Positions 47,051 to 57,277 of a stretch of 64,000 nucleotides of DNA are shown here, one piece after another (the first letter of the stretch is position 1; every line of letters starts with the position of its first letter). The translations under genes were made by a program, and so were the position numbers. The notes beneath the pieces are model-generated. The model was given only the letters and a program-made list of their open reading frames with translations. It did not search any database and was not told the origin of the DNA. The stretch spans positions 14,068,061 through 14,132,060 of the forward strand of contig OY986967.1 in the NCBI GenBank assembly GCA_963920575.1. Direction: 5' to 3'. The stretch comes from Narthecium ossifragum (lineage: Eukaryota > Streptophyta > Magnoliopsida > Dioscoreales > Nartheciaceae).

Positions 47051-48127
47051 CAAAAATTTTTGGTAAAACCTCACCTGTACCGAGGCAAACCTTATAAGTG
47101 CAACATTATCCCTCACAAACTTTGTCCCCGGGGCAAACCTTGTCCCCACAAACTTTACAAACCATAGTATCCTCAAATACAACATTATCCCTCACAAACC
47201 ACAACTTCAAAGAAAAAACAAAAATACAGATATTCTAATTTCACAATAATCCAACTCCATGGCTAGCAAAATCTAACCGTTGGTTTTTTCTCTTTTTAAC
47301 TCTAGCTCCAAGCATTCCCACAACACCACCACCACTTCACTGATGTGTGGCCCTGGATCACAAAATCCAACAGTTAGATGATTACCATCATCAATCCAAA
47401 ATTTTAACAGAATAAGCTTTGATAACATGTAAAAATCTACTTCTCTAGGGATAACTTATTCCTAAGACAGCCAATATGTTGAAGTTACCTAAGAAACATC
47501 TATGTAAAAGAGATACCCGCAAGCATAAAGAAAAGTCAAGTTCCACTATAGTAGTTGATACCAATATGTCCAACTTTGGTTCATTTTGTTTCAAGTTACA
47601 ACCTGCAACAGAATCATGAGAGCATAAACGATTAAAAAATATTGGCAATATAAAAAGAACGAATCATGATCATTACTACCATCAGCCATCTGGGTGGATC
47701 TACAAATGAAAGAGCTACAATCAATGATAACAGTCTGTCTACCTGGATTTCTTCAATTGAAAATGCACATGACACAAAAGCTATTGTACTCAAGCGTTGT
47801 TTTAGAAGAAACAATACAGAGCATTGCAGAGAAAAGCAAAGCTAGAAAGCAGAAAGTAAAAGCCAATCTCTCAAATTCTATAAATGCGCTTCATTACCAA
47901 CTCGATCTAGCAATGAAGAGGCTAGGGAATACGTAAAAGCAGAAAGTATCATATCAGAAAAGGCTGACCTTGATTCCAAGAATAAGGATTCAGATATAGG
48001 CTCTTCCCAACTCGATCTAGCAATAAGGCACTGCTTAAAGTTGCAGGAATTGTAAAAATTTAATACCCTGCTTAAAGTTGCAATCTCAAGTGCATAATAG
48101 CATCTCATGTGGCTGTAGTTTACGCAC
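47051..48127. other. Helitron-like interior, no identified gene
   Basis: AT-rich. The short open frames on both strands (for example 47694-47936) show no recognisable motif or consistent splice signals. Confidence 0.4.
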
Positions 48128-48195
48128 CTTGAAAGGAAAGAATTTAATGATTTGGTTTCTGTGTCCTCCAGTCCATAGTAAACTGGATTTGCAAC
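48128..48195 (-). pseudogene. ASCC3/BRR2-type helicase exon fragment
   Basis: A 68-bp minus-strand exon bounded by an acceptor (ctctaacag) and a donor (AG|gtgcgt). It reads VANPVYYGLEDTE then TKSLNSFLSR, resembling the NPxYYGLE...YLSRLV segment just before the Sec63 domain in plant DExH ASCC3/BRR2-like Ski2 helicases. Only one exon is visible. Intact introns on both sides mean DNA-level capture rather than retrocopying. Family assignment rests on about 22 residues. Confidence 0.5.
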
Positions 48196-49461
48196 CTGTT
48201 AGAGATAGTTGTAGTCGCCATAACATTAGCAAGCATTCAGCTGGCAATAACTTGGTTAAGAAGAAATATAAAATATTCATCACAACCTTCAAATGAGAAC
48301 TGATGCACTTCAAATGTTCACCTTTTATACATTGGACATAATAAAAAGAGTAATAATGATCTAGTTGATGGTTATAGTGGGTAATCATTAAAGCCAACAC
48401 GTTAAAAGCAGCTGCATATGCCATCCCAAATAGCAGCTTTTACCCATAACAAACTTTAAGTGTTGATTAGATCTACCAATGTTATGCATGACTTAATAAT
48501 CTTTCATAAACTCTATCAATACTTCAGCTATAACCTTCTGATAAACCCTAGGCCTGCTAACCACATGGCATATGCGCTCTCCCTACATGCTCATTTCCCC
48601 TATTGCTCCACATCGATAGGTCTTCCTGAGCTATCTGTCAGATTTAATCTATTACATACTCATAAAATGAGCATGTTACATTCTATGAGTTTAGATCTGT
48701 AGCTTATATGTCACAATTTCATTTGCTTACATTTGAGCTTAATTCACTTATATTCTAACTTATAATGGGTAGTCCGTTCCCAACCAGTAAAAGCAGTTAC
48801 GTAGAGATTTGAGGATGTCGAGTACCATCATCGATGATCTCAACTAATCAATAAAATACAACCCATTATACTTTAACTCACCAAAAGAATTGATATTTAC
48901 ATTAATGTAATCCTTGAGAAAAAAACCCAATCTATAAACCATTGCACAGTTAGTAACTGGCCTTTTGTAACTTGTGACGCATTTCACATTGGAAAATAAG
49001 CATAAGACTGGAAAATTTTAAGTTTGCACAATAACAAAATATTAATCAAGCTCGTCTGGAAAAGTGAGACAATTCACATTTAGCACAATGCCATCTTTTG
49101 CCTAGTTCATTATTTGGGTTGGGCAATAGTGCAAACTTCATTTCGCAAGTCCTTAGTACAATCTAACTGTGTAGCTTAATCATCCATAAAGTCATAAATT
49201 CATCACAGGATTCAATAACCATCTATGTAATGACTCTATCTGATAGGATGCACTGTATAATATACAATAGAAGGTACGGAAATTGAATCAGAATCTACTT
49301 GAGCCATGCAGTTTCATGAGTGTTTCATACTCAAAAGCTTAACTGCCCAAAGTTTCTTTCCCCTGTAGTTCTATTAATGGATACTTCACCTTGCAGAAGA
49401 CCTGGAAGAATAGTAGCATTGCCTTGTATGATTTTTGTACCATGAAAATGATTTGCAAATC
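48196..49461. other. Helitron-like interior, no identified gene
   Basis: AT-rich, with no splice-bounded coding reading that I could recognise. Confidence 0.4.
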
Positions 49462-50436
49462 CTAGTTCGCATCTGTTTCTTGGGCTCCAAATTGCTTATG
49501 GCTATCAAAAATCTGTTGCCAGAGAAATGCTAGTAAGCAGTGAGATTCAAAATCAATAAACAACTTAAGAATAATAGTAGGCAACCACAATCCCAACTAC
49601 CACATATTCATGACAGAGATCACACAGTATCATATAAGACTGACTCATTGAACTAAGATGGCAGAGAAGTTTTTAGAGAAAGGCTTAGCATCTAACCACT
49701 GTCAAGGCAACGACAATGCTGTTCATTTTGATCGCATGATTCCTGGTGGCCTATGACACCATACCACCATCCTGCCAAACAAGGATGAATTCAAAATTAG
49801 CAAACAATGGTATAAGTCACTCCTTTTAGCTTAGTTCAACATCATAACATGACAACATGAAGCCTGCATGAGATAACCAACAAAGCTAATCAATTTGTAA
49901 GCAAAAATCAGATCAAGTAACACTCTTAAATACCTTCAAAAATCAAAGGCATAGCAAAATAAAAGTTATATCTTGACTGAAATAGATAGAATTGTCTTAA
50001 GAGTGCTCAAAAAGAGGTAAAAAAAACTATAGCAAAATCTGTCATTTTAAACTAAATAATGTTCAATATAACACAAATATGGGGCAAAAATTAGAATTTG
50101 GAAACAAATTATTCTGTAATCTAAATTGATGATTCTACCTCTCTATTATAGACCTGAGCAGGAAACCAAAACCTTGGCATCTCAAGAGCGAGATACCAAG
50201 ACATGATTGAAGCATCCGAAGCATCAGGCAGAGGAGTACATGGCATCCTCTCCCAGCCATCTTCTTGAACCTTAGATTTCTTCAGCCATGAGAAAGGCAA
50301 AGTACAAAATAGAGACTCAAACCATCCGTTCAGCTTTCCATTGCCCACGGCGATGCTTGCAGCCCCCCTACTCGAAGCCATGTATTGCTGCCAATCTCTA
50401 TGCTCAGTTTGGCCTAACGCCCTGCTCCATTTCTCC
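49462..50436 (-). pseudogene. Multi-exon gene fragment of unknown family
   Basis: Three exon-like readings on the minus strand. 50436-50154 reads REKWSRALGQTEHRDW, SIAVGNGKLNGWFESLF, EDGWERMPCTPLPDAS and SWYLALEMPRFWFPAQ to a donor (CAG|gtctat). 49771-49697, after an acceptor, reads WWYGVIGHQESCDQNE then QHCRCLDS. 49512-49462, after an acceptor, reads IFDSHKQFGAQETDAN and a stop. The phases do not join cleanly, so at least one frameshift or mis-set boundary exists. The Trp-rich pattern suggests a small chromatin-reader-like domain, but I cannot name the family. Likely a captured and decayed gene piece. Confidence 0.45.
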
Positions 50437-51222
50437 CTCATGAAACCAAAGTAAGGACAAAATAAAAAAGATAGGATGTCGAGACATCTATTATCCATCA
50501 TATAAGGAAAATGCTAAACTATAGATATGAAACAACAATGGCCAGAAAGTATGCAAGAAAGAATGAAAATGTATAACTTACTACAAAAATGATCATATGC
50601 AGGTTCAGAAATAAAAATCCTCTAAAACTGATTCATGTGATCCTGTCGTCTAGAGTTGAAATTAGATCATTACCAGAAAAATAGGAAGGAATTCTTAGGT
50701 GGGCAATAAACCAATCAACTTTTCATTGATATGCTATCAGGAGCACTAATAAATCATGCAAAGTGAAGATGCATGATGCAAAAATAAACAGAGACATTGA
50801 ATCTTAAAATGTCTCTTCCATGGGAATAGATCAAGAGATCGAGATGCTCATAGAAGTGAAGAGATGAGAGGAGAGGGAAAGCTCACCAGAGATATGGCGG
50901 TGTTGGGTGCGGCGAGGCTTGGACGACAGCGGGGGTGGAGAAGGAGATAAATCTGGCTGAATCGCATGAGGATGTCAAGATCGGCCGGATCCGGCGACAG
51001 CGAGGAGACCAATACCAATAGAGGTTGGATTTGGAGGATGTAGAACAACGGAGGGAGGAGCTCCCACCGGTAGGAAGCAATCAGATCTTGGCGTTAACGG
51101 ACGGGCTTTGGAAGCTGTTAAGAATCCATAGGCGAAGGGAAGTTGGGGCGAGTCCAACACAAACAGAGGGAAGAGTACTGAGGAGGAGGAGATAAGAGAA
51201 GGGGGAAGAGTAAGATCGGAAC

Positions 51223-51309
51223 CTTGGTGTCGATGGGAACCTTGGTGGTCATGAAGTAGTCGAGGAGTTCGATGAACCAGAGGACGCCATCCGCCGGGAC
51301 GATGATCAT
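51223..51309 (-). pseudogene. Exon-1-like fragment with splice donor, family unknown
   Basis: ATG at 51309, then 29 codons: MIIVPADGVLWFIELL then DYFMTTKVPIDTK, ending at a possible donor (AAG|gttccg) at 51223. It is preceded by the GC-rich linker motif (51320-51480). To the left, 51040-50886 has another exon-like reading (LSPDPADLDILMRFSQIY) ending at a donor (CTG|gtgagc). Neither is recognised. Confidence 0.35.
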
Positions 51310-51489
51310 GGATCGCGTGGCCAACGGCGGGTTGGGCGTGGCCAATGGCGTGGGGCGAGGTCTCTACAGCTCCTCTGCTAGTGATATAAGGGAAGAGAGC
51401 GGGGGATGGGAAATGGAAGATGGCCGACGGCGGGCTGGGCGAGGTCGGCGGCATTCGACGGCGTTCGACGGCGGGCTGGGCGAGGTCGG

Positions 51490-52406
51490 CGATTTTTGAA
51501 ATATCACAGTACTAGGGCTCGTCTGGTAGAAACATCACAGTGCCAAAATAAAAAAAGCAAGCCCCTCAGTTTTTCAGAAAGCCTCAGCTCATTTCAAGCA
51601 AGAAACCTGACATTCTAATTTACATTCCAAGTACTTCTGTGAAGCTATAGCTCTTCTTTGCTTTTCAATTTTATACAACATATCATGTTTGATCTTGCTT
51701 CTAATTTGTATATAACTTGACCAAAAAAAAATTACTGTCCTTTGGCATCTCATAAAGATTCAGGTCTCCATATCATAAACAGTTCTCACCGAAGTTCAGT
51801 GAGTTCACCTCACATGAAGTTCAGGTTATCATACATTGGAATGATTGGATCTGTGTAGAAGACGCACAACGGTTCAACATTCTATAAAAAAGAACAGCCC
51901 CTCGTCTCCACCGTCGGAAGTGTTATGGATGTACACGGCAAATCCATACCCAGAGAGCATTTAATTACTAATATCATACATGGAATAGATTCAATTGATA
52001 TAATCGAAAATGCCAAGGATTCAAATATCAATGATGGCAAATCTGCGCATGGAAAGAATTCACACATACACAGAGAGAAAGATAATGGCAAGCAAATCAA
52101 ATTGACTGATTCAAAGAACTGAAAAATAGTTTAGATCAAAACAGGGACTTGATAATTCATTAGCACTGTGTTTGGAAGGGATGAATTTGAAAGGGCTAAT
52201 TTTATGTCAGGAAATTAATTTTTTTAAGATCCTCAAAACACATCATTTAGAAAAAGCCTCAAAAATTGTGTTTCAAAACTAACCCAAGGAGAAAACTGAC
52301 AGGGAAAGCTCATAAAAGAAGGGGGAAAAAGAACAATTTGAGGGAAGGATTTGAGATTAGAAACTTATTAGCAGAGGGAAAAAGAACCTTACTCAAAGAA
52401 GCTCAC
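51490..52406. other. Helitron-like interior, no identified gene
   Basis: AT-rich. Downstream of the kinesin exons I found no further motor-domain exon here, so the kinesin gene is truncated. Confidence 0.45.
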
Positions 52407-52852
52407 CATTCTTGCCAATATGATTTATCGATGTGGACTTTTCATTATGTCCAGGAAGGAAAGGCCGTATACGACAATACACGCTTATGTTTCCTGAAGA
52501 AGAATGCCAATCAAATATCAATACGACGTGATGTCATTTTCATGTAAGAAAGGTCAAAAGCCGATAATCCATGCTAGATTGATACCTTTTAATTCTTGAA
52601 GCTCATTATACAGTCTCTGGTTTTCTGCAACAGCTGAATGAAAATTTTCGGCAGCTTCTGCTAATAATTTCAGTTTTTGTCCTGCATGAAACATACATAA
52701 TTGATTCATTAGGTCAAAGAGTGATAATAATGATTACAGTTGCATAAAATTTCTGATCAATTTCTCTTACCAAAGCAGGTTATTTCTCCCTCCCAACTCC
52801 TTTGAGCATTTTTTACTTCTTGCATGATGCACTTAGATGCCACTCTCAAGTC
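52407..52852 (-). pseudogene. KIN-14 kinesin gene fragment: three exons with introns
   Basis: Exons at 52852-52771, 52681-52586 and 52493-52407 (minus strand), all bounded by AG/GT signals, with the two internal junctions both in phase 1. Exon 1 reads LRVASKCIMQEVKNAQRSW, exon 2 LLAEAAENFHSAVAENQ then RLYNELQELK. Exon 3 reads GNISVYCRIRPFLPGH then NEKSTSINHIGKN. This is the coiled-coil neck running into the start of the motor domain (consensus NIRVYCRIRPFLPG), diagnostic of minus-end-directed plant KIN-14 kinesins. The ATP-binding P-loop and the rest of the motor are missing, so no motor can be made. Retained introns show DNA-level capture. No internal stop is seen in the three exons, so capture may be recent. 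Confidence 0.85.
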
Positions 52853-55378
52853 CTAAAAACATGTAAATGCTCATCAAAAGCATCAAGCAAGGAATTGCTA
52901 CTGCAAAGTTAAATGCAAAGATAAAAGAAGATTAGAATTAACTTTGAATCCTAGTCAATTCAAACTAAATTGATTAGGAGCAGCAAACCTAAAAGAAGCA
53001 GTCAAGCACAATATAAGGAATGCTAGTAAATTAGGAGTTGCTTTATGCAACTACTAATTCCAAAAAATTGTGAACTATCGTACATTTATCCAACACCAAT
53101 GAAGACTTCTGACTTGCCTAGACAGCAGCTGAATCAGATCTATTAGAATGCCCTTCACAGATTTCACAGAAGCATTGTAAATTCTAATAACATATCCAGA
53201 GCCACATTCAAAGATATTCAGAGCATCTTGAAGAAAGTTTATACGTACATATAAGTGTAAAGTTTTGCTCTACAAACCTAACGCTCGACATGCATCTTTA
53301 AATGTAGGATGCTGAACAGAATTAAATAACTGGCACCAATCGAAACAAAAATGAAGAAAGGATGGCTATGCAGCAAGAAACATGTATATGAACATGTTTT
53401 GCAATTCTCACAATCCTAAACATCCAACAATCTGCAATGGAGATTATCCAAACATGATTCTAGTTGGAGAGCATGCCTATGCAGCAAGAAACAAAAATGA
53501 AGAAAGGAGTCACTCCATCGATCTAAACATCCAACAATCCTAAACATGATTCCAGTTGGAACCCCCAGTGATTAAATAATATCTGAGAATCATGTTTGGA
53601 GAGCATGCCTATGCAGCAAGAAACATGTTTCTAACCGCACTTCAAGTGCTTATCTCATAATTAAAACATGGATTTACATGTAAAAACTCGATATTCTCAA
53701 ACATGGAGTGAAATTCCATAATAAATCATGCTACACAGTATCTTAATATACAAAGGATTTCTAGTATGGCCAAGCTGTTATCTATGAGGAGGCCCTCCTC
53801 TTTTGCAAAAGATTTTGGTGCATACACACACAGAGATGCTTTCTGTTTGTTGGTATTGGTCTCTCTTAATAGGGTTTTGTTGAATCCTATTAGTCCCGAC
53901 AAATACACCATAGTCCCCCTATATTCAAACTGTATGAATTTGGAAGACATGGTGTAGTTATACTGTACTTTTGGATGAGTTTAATTAACCAGCATATTTT
54001 AACAGTATCTTACTTGATAAAAGCCAACCAATAAGAAACTGGAGGACTTTATACATAACCTTGTTCTCATTATCTTAAATAAATTGCAGCCTACCAACTT
54101 TATACATCAACTTTATACATAACCCTGTTCTCCAGATTAAAGCTGGTAGCCAACCTGATGTTTGAGTGAGTGATACTTTTTTACCACAATTCACTTTCAC
54201 AGCAAGGATCCAAACCTTGAATTGACACTTGCCTTGAGTGTTTTCTGCATGCTATTACAGTTCCAGGTTATCTTGGCATATTGTGTAGAACTTCAAGGAA
54301 ATAACTATTTAGGAGTGCATAAATCATGCAATTTAATGGAGATACGAAGTTCCTCTACGGACTAAAATGTATGATAAACAGACGCAAAGAGGTTCATGTC
54401 AAATATCAAAGCCATATGCAACAAAAGAAGTCCTCAGACAACAATTTGGGCCATTAATGTCTTTGCCTAATAATGATCCTTATTAGAGTAATAAATGCTT
54501 GTTGAACATAAACTTAAAGAAGAATGTAGGCACATGTCTTAAGTGACAGTATAAGTTTCCACAGGTGATTTAATTTTGCAATCTCCAATTACAATGCAGC
54601 TATAAAAGCATACTATTAGAGAAATTATTGTTAAGCTGTCCAAAATAGCTATAATTGTTATGTTAAATGATAGATCTCAAACATTGGAAACAGAGGACAG
54701 TTATAAAAGGTACTAAAGCAGCAAACATGACTCTCAAATATAGACAACAAAGTTTCATCAGCCATCCTTAGATCTATAAATAAAACACAATCAAAAAATG
54801 AAGAAATTTGTCGAAAATAGAGATAGCTTATGAAAGAGAGGATATCGGCAGATTTTTACCTTAATCTCCACCGTATAAATATCAATCTCTCAGGCTCCTT
54901 CATCCTCCTAGGAAACTGCTACGGGGTTGTCTTTCCGAATAAATTGATCGTGGCAGCAGTCTACAACTTTTCAAATCTGCCATTTATATCACATATTGCA
55001 GATAAATGCTACGAACATCAAAGGATCAAAGATTACATGAAGCATATCATATCAGATCGAAAGAAGATGAACAGAAGCCCATGAAATTTTAATCGACCAA
55101 AATCCAGTTGGTAGGGAAATTAAATCATATCATAGTGAAAAGGAAATGAAAAGGGAAGAAAATGAGCTTCAACCATACATAGAGGAAGAAGAAAGGGAAT
55201 TCTCACACTAAAAATCGTGTATACCACTAGATAGGAAAATTCAATTTTTTTCAAATCTGCCATTTTTATCACAGGTTGCAAATAAATGGTGCGAACTTGA
55301 AACGATCAACAACTACCGTCGAGCTTGGAGTGCAGAAGAGGACAGCGACGGAATCACATAAGAAGAGGGAGGAGAATA
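52853..55378. other. Helitron-like interior, no identified gene
   Basis: AT-rich DNA. Directly repeated words such as gcatgcctatgcagcaagaaac (in parts, about 53470 and 53610) and aaacatccaacaatc (about 53420 and 53525) show local duplication. No further kinesin exon recognised upstream of 52852. Confidence 0.4.
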
Positions 55379-55500
55379 CCGTGTCACGCCACGATAGATG
55401 GAGCTAAGCTTGGCGGCGGCTCAGGGGGGCATCCGGCTTATCCGGTCCTTGGCGGTGTGCAACCTCTCCCTCTGAGCTCCCGTCTCCACCCAGTAGGATG
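55379..55500 (-). pseudogene. AP2-domain transcription factor fragment
   Basis: The minus strand reads RISRMPP, a stop, then AAAKLSSIYRGVTR (55420-55379), against the AP2 start KRSSIYRGVTRHRWTGR of AP2/WRI-like factors. The reading leaves coding at a possible donor (cacg|gtattc) after YRGVTR, where WRI1-like genes have an exon boundary; this last point is from memory. Upstream Ser/Pro-rich sequence fits the N-terminal region. Only the first strand of the DNA-binding domain is present, and one stop interrupts it. Confidence 0.45.
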
Positions 55501-55620
55501 CCTTCAGAGGGGGCGTGCGCTTCGCTGGAGGATTAGCAAGGCTGGACGGCGGCTGCTCCGAGGAGGACGACGCGGCCCCGAGCACCATGTCGACCTCCTC
55601 CCGATCTCTCTCTCTCTCCG

Positions 55621-56115
55621 GCACGGGATCGGCCACCTCGAGCAAGAGAGGATAGAGGGAAAGGTGGCGGCGATCGACGGAGGCATGGGGTTCCCACGAC
55701 CTCTACCCTGTATTTGGGGGTCGCTGGAGATGAGGATGGGGAGGTAGCCAGGGTTTCGAGGTGGGAGTGGGAGCTCGAGACCGAGAGAGAGAGAGAACGG
55801 CCGCACGGGGCCAGGGGTTGGGGGCCTCAGAGACGGCGTGCGCGCGCGGTCAGGGGAGCTGTGAGGAGCGGAGGAGAAGAGAGAGTGGCCCACGACCTCT
55901 ACCCTATTTTTTGGGCGTCGCTGGAGATGAGAATGGAGAGGTAGGCACGGGATCGGCCACCTCGAGCAAGAGAGGATAGAGGGAAAGGTGGCGGCGATCG
56001 ACGGAGGCATGGGGTTCCCACGACCTCTACCCTGTATCTGGGGGTCATTGGAGATGAGAATGGGGAGGTAGCCAAGGTTTCGAGGTGGGAGTGGGAGCTC
56101 GAGACCGAGAGAGAG
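55621..56115. repeat. Tandem duplication, about 324-bp offset, next to the assembly gap
   Basis: gcacgggatcggccacctcg and the following 170 bp (55621-55797) recur at 55945-56120 nearly unchanged. A third partial copy of the cacgacctctaccct...gtcgctggagatgag block lies at about 55890-55943. A longer array may be collapsed in the gap. Confidence 0.85.
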
Positions 56116-56419
56116 AAAACGGCCTCACGGGGCCAGGGCTTGGGGGCTTGGAGACGGCGTGCTCGCGCGGTCGGGGGATGGTCGAGGAGAGGTCGGGGGT
56201 GGCGAGAGGGGTATGGATCCGGGTTGGGAGGAAGCGGTGGTTTAGATGGAGGCGGCGCTGGCGTGAGATGGGTTCCGAGGAGGGGGAGGTCATGGAGGCG
56301 TGAGAGGTGGTGAGGACGATGGGGTTAGGCGGCGGTTGGCGAGAGGGGAGTGGATCGGGGAAGAGAAGAGACGGAGAGGGGACGGGGGACGGCGTGGGGA
56401 TGGATAGAGGGAGAGGGGA

Positions 56420-56619
56420 NNNNNNNNNNNNNNNNNNNNNNNNNNNNNNNNNNNNNNNNNNNNNNNNNNNNNNNNNNNNNNNNNNNNNNNNNNNNNNNNN
56501 NNNNNNNNNNNNNNNNNNNNNNNNNNNNNNNNNNNNNNNNNNNNNNNNNNNNNNNNNNNNNNNNNNNNNNNNNNNNNNNNNNNNNNNNNNNNNNNNNNNN
56601 NNNNNNNNNNNNNNNNNNN
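56420..56619. other. Assembly gap (200 N)
   Basis: Exactly 200 N, a conventional size for a gap of unknown length. Open frames reported across it are meaningless. Confidence 0.98.
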
Positions 56620-56855
56620 CCGCCATCGGCCGTCTCCCCACGCCGACCTCGCCCAACCCAGCGTCAGCCGTGCCGTCGCCGACCTCACCCAACCCGAACG
56701 CCGTGACCATCGCCCCATGCCATCGGCCATGCACGACGTGCCCACCTCGCCCAGACGGTGCTCTGCGACTAGCTGAGAAGCCGGCGACGCCCGAGGTAGT
56801 GTTCTTCTCACCCATCCCCTCTCCTCTCCCCATGCTGACGTCGCCCAACCTCGCC

Positions 56856-56933
56856 CACTGGGGCGAGTTCATCACGCCGGGGATCCCATTCCTCTACATC
56901 GTCAGGTGGATCGGATGGATAGGGAGGAGCTAT
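56856..56933 (+). pseudogene. psaF: Photosystem I subunit III (PsaF) gene fragment
   Basis: 26 codons read HWGEFITPGIPFLYIV then RWIGWIGRSY, matching the membrane-entry segment of PsaF (HWGEFITPG, FLYIAGWIGW and GRSY in the plant protein as I recall it). PsaF is nuclear-encoded, imported into chloroplasts and forms the plastocyanin-docking side of photosystem I. Flanking sequence is GC-rich linker (cgcccaacctcgccc on the left) and CT-rich DNA on the right, not PsaF, so only a short slice is present. A 28-bp direct repeat (atcggcc..tctccccacg, at 56624 and 57051) brackets it. Clear as to identity, non-functional. Confidence 0.8.
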
Positions 56934-57059
56934 CCATCCCATCCCTCTCCCTCATCCCCTCTCCTCTCCCCCATCCTGCTCTCTCCCTCTCTGTTCCCCA
57001 CGCCTTCGCCAAGCCAGAGAAGCAGTCCTCTCCTCGACGCCCGACGCCCGCCATCGGCC

Positions 57060-57277
57060 CTCTCCCCACGCCGACCTAGCAGTTTTTTTCCATTAATTTA
57101 TTGATTTTCTATTGAATCTAGCATTTTTTAATGTATGTATTCTTTAAAAGAATTTATTTAACATTTTATTTTTTGGACAATAAATAACCTAGCAGTTTTT
57201 TTCCATTAATTTATTTTGACATATTGGTGTTTTAACCTGATATTAAAAGAGAGTTCAAATCATAATTATATTTGATA
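57060..57277. other. AT-rich flank with direct repeat, 5' of the complete Helitron
   Basis: cctagcagtttttttccatt followed by aattta occurs twice (about 57075 and 57189). No coding content. Confidence 0.5.

Noticed and set aside
53090..53260. Minus-strand reading with FECGSGYVIRIYN
   Set aside because: Open for about 40 codons but without splice signals or known motif. Could be part of an unidentified fragment; too weak to list.
54830..55084. 84-residue plus-strand frame
   Set aside because: No recognisable motif, opposite to the strand of nearby fragments, AT-rich; likely chance.
56045..57104. Long frames spanning the N gap
   Set aside because: They are held open by N codons and cannot be evaluated.
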